A stretch of DNA of 64,000 bases from positions 7,316,001-7,380,000 of the forward strand of contig NZ_CP094527.1 in the NCBI RefSeq assembly GCF_022811725.1, in the 5' to 3' direction. The stretch's first letter is position 1, and the number at the start of each line of letters is the position of its first letter. Position numbers and translations under genes: made by a program. Source of the stretch: Mucilaginibacter sp. SMC90. GTDB lineage: Bacteria; Bacteroidota; Bacteroidia; Sphingobacteriales; Sphingobacteriaceae. Shown piece by piece: positions 53,092 to 62,534 of the stretch. The notes beneath the pieces were generated by a model. It saw only the letters and a program-made list of their open reading frames with translations. It had not been told where the DNA came from and made no database searches.

Positions 53092-54299
53092 TAGTTCTCG
53101 ATCTTTACAGGTTCCTTGTTTTCCGTTTCCCTGCGCTGCTCCCAGGGTTTGAGTACCACCTTCACGCAGTCTTCCTCTTTCTTGTTGAAGATCTCGTAAC
53201 CGTGGGTCACTTCGCTCAGCGGCAGGGTGTGCGTGATGATATCGTCCAGTACCACTTTTTCAGTTTTCACCAGTTCGATCAGGTGATCGATATAATTCAG
53301 TACCGGTGCCTGGCCCATTTTCAGCGTAATGCCCTTATCAAATACCCGGTGCAGCGGGAAGTTATCATAAGTCGAGCCGTAAACGCCCATGATCGAAACC
53401 GTGCCCATGCGGCGTACTGCCTTAAAGGCCATATCGAGCACCTTCATGCTGCCGACTTCAAAATTGAACAGCGCTTTGGCTTTGTCCAGGATATCACGTT
53501 CCGGTTCAAAACCCACTGCATCCACGCAAACGTCTGCGCCGCGGCCGCCGGTCATGGCGCGGATGGCTTCCACCACATCGACTTCATGCGGGTTCAGCGT
53601 TTCCACTTTATTGACCGCTTTGGCTTTTTCCAGCCGGTAGTTCAAAGGGTCAATAGCGATCACCCGGCTGGCGCCGTTGATCCAGGCGGCTTTTTGCGCC
53701 ATCAGGCCAACCGGACCGGAACCAAAGATGGCCACCACTTCACCGCCTTTTAGCTGCGCCCAGTCGATAGCCGACCAGCCGGTAGGGAAAATATCGGTCA
53801 GGAACAATACCTGCTCGTCGCTCACGTTTTCAGGCACCACTCTTGGGCTTATGTCCGCATAAGGTACACGTACATATTCCGCTTGTCCACCGGAATAACC
53901 GCCATACAAGTCAGTGTAACCAAATAAGGCTGCTCCTTTTTGATCGGCCATGTCGCCGTTAGGGCCGTAATGTTTGTAATTGGAATTTTCGCAAGCTGGC
54001 GAGGCATCATGCTGGCAGAAAAAACAGTGTCCGCAGGAGATCGGGAACGGCACGACCACACGATCACCTTTTTTCAGATTTTTGACGCCCTTGCCCACTT
54101 CTTCCACAATGCCCATAAATTCATGGCCCATTACCATGGGTTTGGGTTGCGGCACACCGCCGCTTAAAATATGCAGGTCGGAACCGCAGATCGCTGTTGA
54201 GGTGACCTTTAAAATGACGTCGGAATCCTCCAGCAGACGCGGGTCTTCGACCGTGTCATAGCGGATGTCGCCGGGTTTGTGAAATACTGCTGCTTTCAT
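53091..54299 (-). CDS. Zinc-dependent alcohol dehydrogenase
   Basis: The protein of about 402 residues is a medium-chain dehydrogenase. The catalytic zinc ligands lie in STAICGSDLHIL and MGHEFMGIVEEVGKG, and the structural zinc cysteines in SCGHCFFCQHDASPACENSN. The cofactor motif is GSGPVGLMAQKAAW. It resembles the formaldehyde/threonine dehydrogenase group (FdhA-like). I use the ATG at 54299 (MKAAVFHKPGDI); the longer reading from 54419 has no homologous-looking sequence. It is the first gene of the minus-strand stress operon and divergent from the FAD-Rieske gene. Confidence 0.93.
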   Translation of the reverse strand: MKAAVFHKPGDIRYDTVEDPRLLEDSDVILKVTSTAICGSDLHILSGGVPQPKPMVMGHEFMGIVEEVGKGVKNLKKGDRVVVPFPISCGHCFFCQHDASPACENSNYKHYGPNGDMADQKGAALFGYTDLYGGYSGGQAEYVRVPYADISPRVVPENVSDEQVLFLTDIFPTGWSAIDWAQLKGGEVVAIFGSGPVGLMAQKAAWINGASRVIAIDPLNYRLEKAKAVNKVETLNPHEVDVVEAIRAMTGGRGADVCVDAVGFEPERDILDKAKALFNFEVGSMKVLDMAFKAVRRMGTVSIMGVYGSTYDNFPLHRVFDKGITLKMGQAPVLNYIDHLIELVKTEKVVLDDIITHTLPLSEVTHGYEIFNKKEEDCVKVVLKPWEQRRETENKEPVKIEN

Positions 54300-54409
54300 A
54301 AGTAGATCGATTAAGTTTTGATGTCTATAATTAACTTGAAGTAAATTTTTTTGTTTAATAATATGTGAGATAGTTTCAAACACAGCGCGCTTGTCTTTGT
54401 AGTTAGTAT

Positions 54410-55966
54410 ATGGCAACAAAAACGGAACCGATCAACCCGCGCGACGGAAAGCACGAAAGTCCCTGGCAGGCCGGGCTAACTGACATCAAAACAGCCGGAA
54501 AAACAATAGGTGAACAAACCTTCGACGCCCTTATTGTAGGAGCGGGTATTACGGGGTTGACCACGGGGCTACTGCTGCAGCAGGCCGGTAAGAAAGTAAT
54601 TATAGCTGATGCGCATACTCCCGGATTCGGTACCACCGGAGGCACCAGTGCACATATCAATACCTTTGCGGATACGACCTACCCCGAAGCCGAAAGTGCT
54701 TTTGGCGAAGATGGCGCACAATTATTCAAGGAAGCGATTGCCGAAGGGTGTCAACTCATCAACGATCAGGCCGCCTCGCTGCAAATAGGCTGCGAACTGG
54801 AAAGCAAACCGGGTTATCTATATGCTGAGAAAGATGATGAGGTCAAACAACTAGATGAGATCTATGAAGGGGCGGTAAAAGTCGGCGTAGCCGTTAGCTA
54901 TGTCGACGAGGTGCCCACGCCGGTGCCTTTTAAAAAGGCGCTTCTCTGGGAGAAACAGGCCCAGTTTCATCCGCTTAAATATCTGCAGGGTCTTCAAAAA
55001 GCCTTTTTAACCGCCGGCGGCGTCATCCTGAAAAATATCCTGACCACTGCGGTAGCAACAAAAGACGATATCCACACCGCCAGTCATGCAACAGGAAGTC
55101 TAAAAGCTAAAACCGTAGTTTATGCCACCCATATGCCGCCGAACATTAACGTTTTCAATTTTGAATGCGCCCCGTACCGCAGCTATGTAATGGCCGTTAA
55201 ACTGAAAAGCGGGAAATATCCGGACGCGCTGATCTATGACAGCCAGGAACCATATCATTACGTGCGCTCACATACCATTGACGGCGAACGGTTGCTGATC
55301 GCCGGCGGCCTCGACCATAAGACCGGCCACGAACACCCCGAAAAAGCTTTCGCCGAGCTCGAAAAATATATCCGCCGTTATTATAACGTATCCTCGGTTA
55401 AATATCGCTGGTCATCGCAATACTACGTCCCGGTGGACGGCCTTCCTTATATCGGACAAATACCGCTGGCGGCTGACGGTATTTACTGCGCCACCGGTTA
55501 TAATGGTAACGGCATGATGCTGGGCAGCGTGGCCGGGAAGATCCTGAGCGACCTGATTCTCAAAAAAGAAAATCGCTATGAAAAACTCTTCAGCCCTGCA
55601 CGCGTCAAACCGGTCGACAGCTTCAGCGAATTTGTCAAAGAGAACGCCGACGTTGCCTACCATTTTGTGGCTGACCGCTTCGGTATCCATGAAAGCGATT
55701 CCTTGAAAAGATTGCAGCCCGGCACAGGAAAAGTGCTGGAAGTAGCTGGCCAAAAGATCGCCGCTTACCGCGATGAACAGGGAACCATCCATGCACTGAG
55801 TCCTGTTTGTACCCATATGGCCTGTATCGTAAACTGGAACGGCGAAGAAAAAAGCTGGGACTGCCCTTGTCACGGGGCGCGCTTTGACGTGGACGGCAAG
55901 GTCTTAACCGGCCCTGCCACGCGGCCTTTAGCACCCATCAGCCAGGAAGGAAAAAGCAATTCGTGA
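54410..55966 (+). CDS. FAD-dependent oxidoreductase with C-terminal Rieske domain
   Basis: The 518-residue protein has a DAO-type FAD domain (VGAGITGLTTGLLLQQ, residues about 44-59, and GLPYIGQIPLAADGIYCATG). A C-terminal Rieske [2Fe-2S] domain (about 435-510) has the ligand motifs CTHMAC and CPCHGARF, which in the standard family read CxH and CxxH. It should pass electrons from an amine or sulfur substrate. It is divergent from the alcohol dehydrogenase and overlaps the next gene by 4 bp. Confidence 0.92.
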   Translation: MATKTEPINPRDGKHESPWQAGLTDIKTAGKTIGEQTFDALIVGAGITGLTTGLLLQQAGKKVIIADAHTPGFGTTGGTSAHINTFADTTYPEAESAFGEDGAQLFKEAIAEGCQLINDQAASLQIGCELESKPGYLYAEKDDEVKQLDEIYEGAVKVGVAVSYVDEVPTPVPFKKALLWEKQAQFHPLKYLQGLQKAFLTAGGVILKNILTTAVATKDDIHTASHATGSLKAKTVVYATHMPPNINVFNFECAPYRSYVMAVKLKSGKYPDALIYDSQEPYHYVRSHTIDGERLLIAGGLDHKTGHEHPEKAFAELEKYIRRYYNVSSVKYRWSSQYYVPVDGLPYIGQIPLAADGIYCATGYNGNGMMLGSVAGKILSDLILKKENRYEKLFSPARVKPVDSFSEFVKENADVAYHFVADRFGIHESDSLKRLQPGTGKVLEVAGQKIAAYRDEQGTIHALSPVCTHMACIVNWNGEEKSWDCPCHGARFDVDGKVLTGPATRPLAPISQEGKSNS

Positions 55967-56319
55967 CCCCCTTATTTATCAAACTGAACGGCGGCCTGGA
56001 GCTAATGGTCATACCGGACACCACCGCTCACCTTGACGGCCATACCATACTAACTTATACCTACAGCATCTTTCGCGACATCGGCGCGGGCAACCCGCTG
56101 CTAAGCCGGAGCAAGGAAAGTACCCTGCATTTGGAACAAATCGACGACCCGGAGTACTATGGTTTCATTACTTTCGAAAAACCGGGCAAACTATTCAGCT
56201 ATACGGCCGACGGCCAGCGGGAGCTGGAAAGCTATCAGGTCAATGAACTCATCGAACACCTGAGTGATATCCGGGATAACCCCGCTTCGTGGAACCAACT
56301 GCAGGATAATAAAGATTAA
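55963..56319 (+). CDS. Hypothetical protein
   Basis: The 118-residue protein starts with GTG (TPLFIKLNGGLELMVIPDTT) overlapping the oxidoreductase stop. It is alpha/beta with YTYSIFRDIG and ITFEKPGKLFSYTADGQREL. No family is recognised. Its tight coupling with a FAD-Rieske enzyme in front and GH130 behind makes it a likely operon member, perhaps a cofactor or substrate accessory. Confidence 0.65.
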   Translation: MTPLFIKLNGGLELMVIPDTTAHLDGHTILTYTYSIFRDIGAGNPLLSRSKESTLHLEQIDDPEYYGFITFEKPGKLFSYTADGQRELESYQVNELIEHLSDIRDNPASWNQLQDNKD

Positions 56320-56321
56320 CC

Positions 56322-57377
56322 ATGAAAGATATCGCCAAACGTTTCCCGGAAAATCCGCTGCTGCTGCCCAAAGACCTGAAGCCAAGCCAGGATGGCTTGC
56401 AGGTCATCAGTCTGCTCAACCCCGGCGTTTTCCGTTTTGAGGAAAAAACCTGGCTGCTCGTCCGCGTAGCGGAGGGCGTAGCGCAAAAAGAAGGGGTCAT
56501 CTTTTTCCCCGCGCTGAACGCTACCGGGAACACCGAGATCATCGAGGTGCCGCTGAACGACCCCAACCTGATCGCCACCGATGCGCGGGTGATCAGTTAT
56601 AAAGGCCTGGATTATTTGACCACCGTTTCACATTTACGCTTATTGCGCAGCGACGACGGCATCCGTTTTTCGGAGCCCGAGGCAAAAGCCTCGCTGTTCG
56701 GCCAGGGCTATCTCGAACGTTTCGGTATCGAGGATTGCCGGGTTACACAGATCGATGATACGTATTACCTGACCTATACCGCTGTGTCCGACAGCGGGGT
56801 TGGCGTAGGTTTGAAAACAACCAAAGACTGGCAGCATTTCCAATCCGGCGGTATGATCCTGCCACCCCACAATAAAGATTGCGCCATTTTCGAAGAAACG
56901 ATACAAGATAAATATTATTGCCTCCACCGCCCGAGCAGTAAGGAGATCGGCGGCAATTATATCTGGCTGGCTGAATCTTCTGATACCCGCCAGTGGGGAA
57001 ACCACCAGTGTATCATCAAAACCCGTCCCGGAATGTGGGACAGCGCCCGTGTGGGTGCAGGCGCCGCACCAATCCGCACCGAACATGGCTGGCTGGAAAT
57101 TTATCATGGTGCTAATGCCGAGCACCAATACTGTCTCGGCGCTTTCGTAATGGACCTGAACGATCCGTCGAAAGTAATTGGTCGCACAAAAGATCCGATC
57201 ATGGTGCCGACCGAAGCCTATGAACTCAGCGGTTTCTTCGGGTATGTCGTTTTTACTAACGGACATATCGTGGACGGGGATCAGCTCACCATTTATTATG
57301 GGGCGGCGGATGAATTCGTCTGCGGCGCGCGTTTTTCGGTTCAGGAAATTTTGTCCAAACTAACCTACGATCAATGA
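56322..57377 (+). CDS. Glycoside hydrolase family 130 (mannoside phosphorylase-like)
   Basis: The 351-residue five-bladed beta-propeller protein of GH130 type has the motifs VARVAEG-like VRVAEGVAQKEG, GIEDCRVTQIDDTYYLTYTA, FSGG-type KDCAIFEE and GAGAAPIRTEHGWLEIYHGA. Members phosphorolyse or hydrolyse beta-mannosides. The length and the conserved Asp (in IEDCRV) fit the family. It overlaps the next SDR by ATGA. Its presence in a stress island may reflect capsule or compatible-solute sugar turnover, by inference. Confidence 0.88.
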   Translation: MKDIAKRFPENPLLLPKDLKPSQDGLQVISLLNPGVFRFEEKTWLLVRVAEGVAQKEGVIFFPALNATGNTEIIEVPLNDPNLIATDARVISYKGLDYLTTVSHLRLLRSDDGIRFSEPEAKASLFGQGYLERFGIEDCRVTQIDDTYYLTYTAVSDSGVGVGLKTTKDWQHFQSGGMILPPHNKDCAIFEETIQDKYYCLHRPSSKEIGGNYIWLAESSDTRQWGNHQCIIKTRPGMWDSARVGAGAAPIRTEHGWLEIYHGANAEHQYCLGAFVMDLNDPSKVIGRTKDPIMVPTEAYELSGFFGYVVFTNGHIVDGDQLTIYYGAADEFVCGARFSVQEILSKLTYDQ

Positions 57378-58354
57378 GCAAGCAAGAAAAATTACAGGGA
57401 AAAACCATCCTTATCACAGGGGCATCCAGCGGTGCAGGACGCGCTGCCGCCCTTGAATTTGCGAAATACCAAACTTATTTGGTACTGGCTTCCCGGAACG
57501 AAGCAGCTCTTGAGGAGGTGAAGATCGATTGCGAGGCATTAGGCGCAAAAGTCCTTATCGTGGCGACGGATACCAGCGACAGCAAAGCGATGATCGCTTT
57601 GGCAAACGCTGCCAACGACTGGCAGGGAAAAATCGATGTCTGGCTAAATAATGCCGGGGTCCTTGCTGCAGGCGATTTTGATAAAACGCCGATGGCGGTA
57701 CACGAACAGGTGATTCAAACCAATCTGCTGGGATATATGAACGGGGCGCACGCCGTACTGCCGATATTTAAAGCACAGGGTTATGGCACGATCATCAATA
57801 ACATCTCTATCGGTGGCTTTCTGCCGGTGCCTTACGGCGCGGGATATACTGCTGCCAAATTCGGCTTACGCGGCTGGTCGGAAGCTTTGAAGGGCGAATT
57901 ATCGGAATGGCCGGACATTCACGTCTGCGACCTGTTCCCCGCGTTTTTAGATACACCTGGCATTCAGCACGCCGGCAATTATACCGCTAAAGTTTTAAAG
58001 CCTGCTCCTCCGGTATATGACCCGTTCCGGCTGGCCCAGGCCATGGTAAAGGTAGCTGCCGATCCGCGTGCTAATACCTATGTCGGCAGCGTATCAATGT
58101 TACTGAAAATAGGCCATGCTGCTTTACCGGAATTAATGACCAAAATGACAGGATCGGTCATGCGCAGATACCTAAAGTCGGCTGATCCGATCGCACTCAC
58201 CGACGGCAATGTGTTCACGACCGTAGATTACGGCCTGAGTACACACGGCGGTTTCGGTTTGCCGGGTAAACCCAAATCGCATCGAAAATATATCGCCGGC
58301 GTTTTGGTTGCCGGAATGGCATTAGGCTTCTATTTAATCTGTAAAAAGAAATGA
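57374..58354 (+). CDS. SDR family oxidoreductase with C-terminal membrane helix
   Basis: The 326-residue protein has Rossmann TGASSGAG (16-23 region), NNAGVLAAGD and the catalytic YTAAKFGLRG (Tyr and Lys). The C-terminus is a single hydrophobic helix (IAGVLVAGMALGFYLICKKK), so the enzyme is probably membrane-anchored, unlike the other SDRs here. It overlaps GH130 by ATGA. The substrate is unknown. Confidence 0.92.
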   Translation: MSKQEKLQGKTILITGASSGAGRAAALEFAKYQTYLVLASRNEAALEEVKIDCEALGAKVLIVATDTSDSKAMIALANAANDWQGKIDVWLNNAGVLAAGDFDKTPMAVHEQVIQTNLLGYMNGAHAVLPIFKAQGYGTIINNISIGGFLPVPYGAGYTAAKFGLRGWSEALKGELSEWPDIHVCDLFPAFLDTPGIQHAGNYTAKVLKPAPPVYDPFRLAQAMVKVAADPRANTYVGSVSMLLKIGHAALPELMTKMTGSVMRRYLKSADPIALTDGNVFTTVDYGLSTHGGFGLPGKPKSHRKYIAGVLVAGMALGFYLICKKK

Positions 58355-58524
58355 TCTTCAACTATACCGAAAGCGACTGTGAAATAACTACGCGCGGACT
58401 CACGGCCCGTGGCTCAGTTTTAAACGCGGCTCACCCCGCATTTCGCCTTTAAAAGTACGGCGGGTACTGGCCGAAATTCCTGAAAGCGATTGTCGCCGTA
58501 AAAAGCTTGACCTTTAAAAGAGAC
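58351..58524 (+). pseudogene. Possible broken small gene
   Basis: An ATG overlapping the SDR stop opens a 33-residue frame (MIFNYTESDCEITTRGLTAR) to TAA at 58450-58452. The same frame then reads KYGGYWPKFLKAIVAVKSLT, FKRDR to a TAA at 58522-58524. The coupled start suggests a former small operon gene. Not recognised; it could also be chance. Confidence 0.3.
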
Positions 58525-58984
58525 CGATAACCAGCGCTGCCGTGGCAATGATCGTTTGCTTGATAATCTCTTCGCAGCTGCCTTTAAATTCATAACGACT
58601 CGAGACTAAGCGGTCACTGACGAGGGCAGTAACGAACATAGTACCTACCGGCTTTTTGACATTTTCGCTGCCACCTGGCGTAGTTAGTCCTGTCACTGCT
58701 ACAAAAATGTCTGCCGGGATGAGTTTCCCCAACCGCCGCGCCAGCTCATCGGTGACTTCCTGAGATTCTGGCGTATATTTTTCAAGCAGTTCGCGGGGTA
58801 CTCCCAGCAGGCTTTCCTTCAGATCTGCATTATAACAGATGATGCCACCCTCGAGTACCTGCCCTGATTCCTCTGTCAGGGCAAATTCCGAACAAAGCCA
58901 TCCCGCTGTGGCGCTCTCCACGAATGCAATTCGCAATTTCTGTTCCGCCAGCAATTTGGCGCACTCTGCGATCTTTTGTTCCAT
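58514..58984 (-). CDS. CinA-family nicotinamide-nucleotide amidohydrolase
   Basis: The 156-residue protein consists of the PncC/CinA C-terminal domain, which hydrolyses NMN. The active-site region reads VESATAGWLCSEFALT (in place of ESCTGG), followed by GGIICYNADLKESLLGVP and VAVTGLTTPGGSENVKKPVG, all family motifs. The substituted active-site residues are common in stand-alone Bacteroidota members. It ends next to the SDR gene on the other strand. Confidence 0.88.
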   Translation of the reverse strand: MEQKIAECAKLLAEQKLRIAFVESATAGWLCSEFALTEESGQVLEGGIICYNADLKESLLGVPRELLEKYTPESQEVTDELARRLGKLIPADIFVAVTGLTTPGGSENVKKPVGTMFVTALVSDRLVSSRYEFKGSCEEIIKQTIIATAALVIGLF

Positions 58985-59226
58985 GATAATATAAATCGTA
59001 AAAAAGAAGACGGCGCTGCACGGAGGCGGCGATCAAAAGTATATACTTTGAATAAGTATGTCAAATACGCCTGGATTCAGAGACCTTGTACAAATGATGC
59101 TGCACCGGCCCGGTCTTGGCTGCAAATCATTTAAGATCAGTGTATAAAATGGCGGTGGCTTCGATTAGTGGTTTTAAGAAAACGGCCTTGCGGCCGTCCT
59201 CTTGCCGGAAAATACTTCCTTTTCTC
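58985..59226. other. Intergenic region, no gene seen
   Basis: A promoter for the CinA gene should lie here; TATACTTTG at about 59040-59048 on the plus strand resembles a -7 element but points the wrong way for it. Confidence 0.3.
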
Positions 59227-60153
59227 TTAATAGGTACTCCATTGCGCCACGCCATCGGGTTCTGAGTTTTTTACCTCCCCACTTTTTTCCGCGCTCATTT
59301 GCTTATCCGTTTTATCTCTGGTCTTCAACTCCTTCGTGAACTCCTCCGCAAGCTTGGTCTGCCCCTCAGTTTCCTTCGCCTGCGCGATTGGATCTTCTAC
59401 ATATACAAAATCCTTGCCCATGCCTTTGATCTCGCCTTCATTCCACGGACCTCGTATGGTGCCTTCAGACATATTATAGGCATTTTGCAGGTATCGCGGA
59501 TCTGCGGCCAAAACTGCCGGCGGGAAATTGGGCTGGATGCTTTCCAACGCCGCTTCAAACATTTTGTAATGAGTCACCTCGCGGGTCATCAAAAAGGACA
59601 GCGTTTCATGGATATACGGGTCATCCGTAAACTTCATCAGGTGTTCGTAGACCAGTTTCGCCCTGGATTCGGAAGCCAGATTACTACGTAAATCGACCGT
59701 GAGGTCACCGTTGGAATTAATGTAAGAAGCGCACCAGGGGATGCCCTGACTATTGCGCGGAGTGACCCCGCCGCCGGTAATGATCCCGAATTGCGGGTTA
59801 GCAAAGACAGCCTGGTGGATAATATCCTCTTTGGCGGCCTTTCCGTTCATCACCTGCATAATTTCAGAACTATCAGCTGCATTTTTCAGCTCGCCGTTAA
59901 CGCCTTTGAGCAGCATCTGAATAGTCGCCCCCACGATCTCGAGATGGCTGAACTCTTCAGTGGCAATATCCATCAGCATATCGTATTTGTCAGGGTGCGG
60001 GACTTTGGCTCCAAAAGCCTGAGTGAAATACTGCATAGCCGCGGCCAGTTCGCCGTTCTCCCCGCCGAACTGTTCCAGTAATAAGTTGGCGAACCGGGGG
60101 TCGGGTTTGGAAACCCGCGCATTGAATTGTAATTCTTTAACGTGGTGAAACAT
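59227..60153 (-). CDS. Manganese catalase
   Basis: The 308-residue non-haem catalase has metal ligands on four helices: LLEQFGGENGELAAAMQYFT, then ATEEFSHLEIVGATIQMLL, and in the second half YEHLMKFTDDPYIHETLSFL and TREVTHYKMFEAALE. It breaks down hydrogen peroxide with a dimanganese centre. The C-terminal 60 residues are polar (QTKLAEEFTKELKTRDKTDK) and typical. It is common in stress islands of Bacteroidota; here it stands alone, facing CinA. Confidence 0.95.
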   Translation of the reverse strand: MFHHVKELQFNARVSKPDPRFANLLLEQFGGENGELAAAMQYFTQAFGAKVPHPDKYDMLMDIATEEFSHLEIVGATIQMLLKGVNGELKNAADSSEIMQVMNGKAAKEDIIHQAVFANPQFGIITGGGVTPRNSQGIPWCASYINSNGDLTVDLRSNLASESRAKLVYEHLMKFTDDPYIHETLSFLMTREVTHYKMFEAALESIQPNFPPAVLAADPRYLQNAYNMSEGTIRGPWNEGEIKGMGKDFVYVEDPIAQAKETEGQTKLAEEFTKELKTRDKTDKQMSAEKSGEVKNSEPDGVAQWSTY

Positions 60154-60332
60154 AATTGTAAAATTTAATGGTGATTGGATAGAGATCGGCTCCGTGGAAA
60201 GGATCGTACTATTTTTACAACCACAGGCGCTGAGATATGTTTTTTAATTAAAAGATTTAATTATCAGTAAATTTTAAAACAAAAAATTTAATGCTTTAGT
60301 TATATAACACACTTTACAACCTTACGCTGATT
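60154..60332. other. Divergent promoter region
   Basis: AT-rich gap (AAATTTAAT-type runs) between the manganese catalase and the 733-residue gene. It should contain both promoters; no clear single box is evident. Confidence 0.4.
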
Positions 60333-62534
60333 ATGCAAGGACTTTCACCCTGGACTATAGCGGTACAAAATTTATTTCATGGGCAGGATCTTCCGGCCAT
60401 ATTTAAATTTGATCTGGCTGGTTATGCGGTCCACCTCCATCATCTCAATAATTCCTTATGGATATGCGTGACCTGTCCCAAAGGCGTACAGATTGTCCTC
60501 CGGCCAGCTTACGCACCTAATGACCACCTGGAAATTACCCGCGTAAGCAAACACGAACTTGGTCTATCCCTTCATCTGAAAGGTTCAATCGGCGATTACA
60601 CGGTGTTGGTGAACTTTCCGGCACGGGAGAAGCCCATCATCCACTACCAGACGCTCATAAAAACCCATAAGCCGTTATTGTTCCCTTTTTGGCCTCGGGA
60701 CATGGTTATCACCGGGCCTGACAGCGAAAGCCAGGAAATGGCGGGAACACTTCTTGTAAGTCAGGTAGGAGCCCGTTCTGGCTTGCAGTATGTTACGCTG
60801 GACCGGCCCCAAAGCGGAGCCTTGCTGTATTTCCAGAATTTGACCGCGTTAAATGATTATGCCCGGCTAACGGAAACCTCTTTAGGCGATACGGTGGGCG
60901 GAAGCTGGCCGGAACTGGGCTTTGCATTACCGCCGACCTTAAATAATAAAGCGATCCCGGCACATCGGGAAGTAGTGCTATCTGATGCCTTCATCGCTTT
61001 TGATCCGGAGTATCCCAAAGATGAACTGGCACAGGCCAGACAATTTTTAGAGCTGTTGGCGGATATCTATCTGGTACTGCCGAAACCCGAAACCCGATAT
61101 TATCCCTGGCCGGAGATGGTCGGCAAAGGATTGCACGACCTGGAATTCAGTCACGGCTGCTGGTCGCACGGCGCGGGACAGGACTACCTGAATGCCTATG
61201 TTGCCGATTACCAGACACCGCCGGAATTGATGGTACAACTTGCGGTGTTAATGCCGCTGACAGATTACTACGACTGGTGCAAGACTGAATTGCCAGCGAT
61301 CCAAAAAATCCGAAATGGGCTGGAAGGATTTTATAGCAAAAGACTGAAAACAGTTGTTCGCTTTCTGCCCGCTCTAGCCGGTCAGTTGAACGGCGAGGAG
61401 GAACAGTTACAACCCAACGTGATGGATTCCTGGTACCTGCATCATCCTTTACTTAATTTAGGGCGGCTGGCCATTCGAGGCGATCAGCAAGGGAAAAAAC
61501 TGTTTTTAGATTCCCTGGATTATACTATCCGGGTCGCCCGGCATTTTAATTATGAGTGGCCCGTGTTATATCACATGGAAACGCTGGAAGCAGTCAAAGC
61601 GGAGACCCAGCCCGGCAAAGGCGGAGAAAAGGATGTCGCCGGGCTTTACGCGCTGGTGATGCTGCATGCGTGGCAGCTCACTCGGATGAACAGGTACCTG
61701 CTCGAAGCCAAACGGGCGGCTAAAACCCTGCAGGGTAAAGGTTTCGACCTGTTTTACCAGGCTAATAACACAGCGTTTGGCGCCAATGCGATGCTGTGGT
61801 TATATCTGGAAACCAAAGAGCAGCTGTATCTGAACCTGGCCTATGTATGCCTGGCTAACCTTTTGAAGAATATGCAGTTATGGGATTGCGATTACGGCTA
61901 CGCCAGAAACTATCCTACCTTTTTTGCAGTATTTCCTTTGAACGACGCCCCTTATACGGCGGCTTACGAAGAACAGGAAGTATTTGCAGCGCTTCATAAT
62001 TTCTTGCTTTATGCAGAAAATCAAGCTGTCCTGCCAGCGGTAAATATTCTGTTGCCGGAGTTCCTGCGCTACGTGGTAAACCGGGCCCCATATTATTATC
62101 CGCCCAATTTGCCAAAGGAAATGTTGTCCGAAAAGGTAAAGACCGGGCAAGTCGATCATAAATTATGGATCGCGATCGAGGATATGCACGACGGTTGGGA
62201 ACAGTCCGGCACAGTCGGACAGGAAGTTTACGGAGCGGGCGTGGCTTTTGGAATCATCCCCCGACATTTTTACCGGGTACCGGGCGAAGATTTTTGGATC
62301 TTTCTGGATTATCCGAACGCGCATTTCAGTCACAGCTCCGGCCGGCTCAGCTTCAGCGTTAAAGGAGATGAGCGCCTTCACTGCCGCATGCTGATTCTAA
62401 AAACAGGTAAAAAAGCGCTGCCAACATTTACTGTAAAAACAAAGATGACTTTACTCAGCGGCAAAAAAGTAAAAAACGGTCATCAGGAATTCACGGTACC
62501 CGGCAACAGCACAATTCATATGCATTGGTTATGA
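60333..62534 (+). CDS. Large hypothetical protein, probable alpha/alpha-toroid enzyme
   Basis: The 733-residue soluble protein has no signal peptide. The N-terminal 230 residues are beta-rich. The middle and C-terminal 400 residues are helical with repeated Trp/Tyr/His-rich segments (WPEMVGKGLHDLEFSHGCWS, LHHPLLNLGRLA-like, GLYALVMLHAWQLTRMNRYL, WDCDYGYARNYPTFFAVFPL). This layout suggests an (alpha/alpha)6 toroid carbohydrate enzyme. I do not recognise a specific family. Its stop overlaps the next gene start, so it is coupled to the iron permease and DUF2252. Confidence 0.6.
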   Translation: MQGLSPWTIAVQNLFHGQDLPAIFKFDLAGYAVHLHHLNNSLWICVTCPKGVQIVLRPAYAPNDHLEITRVSKHELGLSLHLKGSIGDYTVLVNFPAREKPIIHYQTLIKTHKPLLFPFWPRDMVITGPDSESQEMAGTLLVSQVGARSGLQYVTLDRPQSGALLYFQNLTALNDYARLTETSLGDTVGGSWPELGFALPPTLNNKAIPAHREVVLSDAFIAFDPEYPKDELAQARQFLELLADIYLVLPKPETRYYPWPEMVGKGLHDLEFSHGCWSHGAGQDYLNAYVADYQTPPELMVQLAVLMPLTDYYDWCKTELPAIQKIRNGLEGFYSKRLKTVVRFLPALAGQLNGEEEQLQPNVMDSWYLHHPLLNLGRLAIRGDQQGKKLFLDSLDYTIRVARHFNYEWPVLYHMETLEAVKAETQPGKGGEKDVAGLYALVMLHAWQLTRMNRYLLEAKRAAKTLQGKGFDLFYQANNTAFGANAMLWLYLETKEQLYLNLAYVCLANLLKNMQLWDCDYGYARNYPTFFAVFPLNDAPYTAAYEEQEVFAALHNFLLYAENQAVLPAVNILLPEFLRYVVNRAPYYYPPNLPKEMLSEKVKTGQVDHKLWIAIEDMHDGWEQSGTVGQEVYGAGVAFGIIPRHFYRVPGEDFWIFLDYPNAHFSHSSGRLSFSVKGDERLHCRMLILKTGKKALPTFTVKTKMTLLSGKKVKNGHQEFTVPGNSTIHMHWL

